DNA of 64,000 bases from Oscarella lobularis (lineage: Eukaryota; Porifera; Homoscleromorpha; Homosclerophorida; Oscarellidae): the NCBI RefSeq assembly GCF_947507565.1, contig NC_089175.1, positions 682,001 through 746,000 of the forward strand, written 5' to 3'. Positions 62,996-64,000 of this stretch are shown in pieces (within the stretch, counting starts at the first letter, position 1; every line of letters begins with the position of its first letter). The position numbers were made by a program, and so were the translations under genes. The notes below the pieces were generated by a model. That model was not told the DNA's origin. It worked only from the letters and a program-made list of their open reading frames with translations, and made no database searches.

Positions 62996-64000
62996 TCACC
63001 GCTTTTTTTCGCAACCAGTTTCTGCCGCTGCTTCTGGCGAATCTAAATCCTCTGTGCTGACATTCGCGTAAGCCGAACCCTGAGACGACAATATCTTTTC
63101 CTTCTCTTCCACCTCCTCGCGCTCTCTCTGAGGAATCTCCACGCACGTATTACGCTTCTGACCGCTTGACGCAGAAGGAACATCGCCACTCATATCTAAG
63201 TAAGCGTTTTTCGATTGAGGCAATAAAGTTTCTTCTCCACACATGGAATCCAATTTCGTACCAGAAGAGACGGGACTCATCGGCGAATAATCCTCTTGAA
63301 CGGGAGACCTTGATTGGGTCGGCGTCTTATCTAAATAACTTGCAGATGTGTCGCCCGAATCTCTCATATTTTGCAAAGCGTTGGCCACGTCGCCCGACTT
63401 GATTCTTGCCGATGGATTCCTCTCCCAACAACGGAGCATCAGCTGGAACACAGACCGGGGACACAGCGGCGGACATTCCAACCTCAAGCTACCCTGAAGA
63501 ATGCCGTCGATTACTTGCTCGTTGCCTTGACCAAAATACGGCTGATAGCCAAACACGAAAATCTCCCATAAAAGGACGCCCAGTGACCAGACGTCCGATT
63601 CGACAGTGTATTTTCCGTCGGTGATCGCTTCCGGTGCCATCCATCGAATCGGCAACGCGCCGCCTCTGCGACGATAATACTCTTCCTCGTACACATCTCT
63701 CGCCATTCCAAAGTCGGAGATTTTCACCGACAATTGTTTGTCGCTTTCGCCGACGAGACAGTTTCGCGCAGCGATGTCGCGATGAACAAACCTTCGCGAT
63801 GCGAGATAGGCGACGCCGGATGCCGCCTGAGCGGCGATGTCGACCAGTTGCGCGATCGAGAGAAGAGGACGCGCATGCATTTCGTTGGGACGAGCTTTTC
63901 GAATGTAGTCCTTCAAATCGCCGTGTTTCATCAGTTCCGTGATGAGATAGAGTGGTTCGTCATGCGTGCAGATTCCCAGAAGACGAACGATGTTCGGATG
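62996..64000 (-). CDS. Second receptor tyrosine kinase, C-terminal part (5' side outside window)
   Basis: The frame is open from the right edge to a stop at 62998-62996 and matches the kinase and tail of the giant RTK at about 90% or more. HRDIAARN, DFGMARDVYEEEYYRRRGG and LPIRWMAPEA are intact; the glycine loop and catalytic Lys lie beyond the edge. The tail is shorter: only one repeat unit remains (YSPM, YLDM), YVEI has become CVEI, and the frame ends EAAAETGCEKKR, so both terminal NPxY motifs are lost. The lost part survives out of frame at 62936-62990, and a 6-bp insertion there also splits NPSY into NPSSRY. It may be a functional receptor with altered signalling or an early pseudogene. 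Confidence 0.85.
   Translation of the reverse strand, partial: HPNIVRLLGICTHDEPLYLITELMKHGDLKDYIRKARPNEMHARPLLSIAQLVDIAAQAASGVAYLASRRFVHRDIAARNCLVGESDKQLSVKISDFGMARDVYEEEYYRRRGGALPIRWMAPEAITDGKYTVESDVWSLGVLLWEIFVFGYQPYFGQGNEQVIDGILQGSLRLECPPLCPRSVFQLMLRCWERNPSARIKSGDVANALQNMRDSGDTSASYLDKTPTQSRSPVQEDYSPMSPVSSGTKLDSMCGEETLLPQSKNAYLDMSGDVPSASSGQKRNTCVEIPQREREEVEEKEKILSSQGSAYANVSTEDLDSPEAAAETGCEKKR

Larger units (their letters stand above)
61444..64000. repeat. Segmental duplication, right copy
   Basis: Right counterpart, continuing beyond the window. Gene order and strand are conserved, so this is a direct tandem duplication of a unit holding an RTK gene plus the first exons of LRRK. Confidence 0.85.

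Overview
This window is eukaryotic and almost certainly from an early-branching animal. Genes are split by many very short GT-AG introns (about 45-65 bp) and lie tens to hundreds of bases apart. The gene set is metazoan: heparanase, a Frizzled-like 7TM receptor, an LRRK kinase and a receptor tyrosine kinase (RTK) with EGF and fibronectin III domains. A compact sponge genome, for example a homoscleromorph of the Oscarella type, fits best, but I cannot prove the species from sequence alone. All recognised genes are on the minus strand, so each runs from high to low coordinates.

Left part, 1-11.3 kb, ordinary single-copy genes: the N-terminal part of a TMEM184C-like membrane protein (cut by the window edge), a complete heparanase (GH79), an intronless WDR31 homologue, a seven-helix Frizzled-class-like receptor without the cysteine-rich ligand domain, the co-chaperone SGT1 (SUGT1), and an OTUD4-type deubiquitinase with poly-Ala and poly-His runs.

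Middle, 11.5-19.1 kb: an LRRK/Roco kinase with an unusual layout. It reads death-effector domain (DED), ankyrin-like region, leucine-rich repeats, a Roc domain that has lost its GTPase motifs, COR, a kinase with its catalytic residues intact, and a beta-propeller.

Right part, 19.8-60.6 kb: one giant RTK gene. It encodes a signal/anchor segment, 6 FN3 domains, about 176 calcium-binding EGF modules (one exon each, introns in phase 1), a laminin-type EGF, a unique region, about 10 FN3 domains, a transmembrane helix, an insulin-receptor/Trk-like tyrosine kinase and a tail of tandem phosphotyrosine motifs (YxxM and NPxY). I estimate roughly 9,000 residues. The EGF array has grown by duplication of single exons and by repeated copying of blocks of 24-30 exons, in places nearly identical including introns.

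Right end, 61.4-64.0 kb: a second copy of the region 18.3-21.5 kb. It contains a decayed LRRK 5' fragment (DED plus part of the next exon, broken by a nonsense codon and frameshifts) and the 3' end of a second RTK gene that runs off the window. This is one edge of a tandem duplication with a unit of about 43 kb. The second RTK has an intact kinase in the visible part but a shortened, frameshifted tail.
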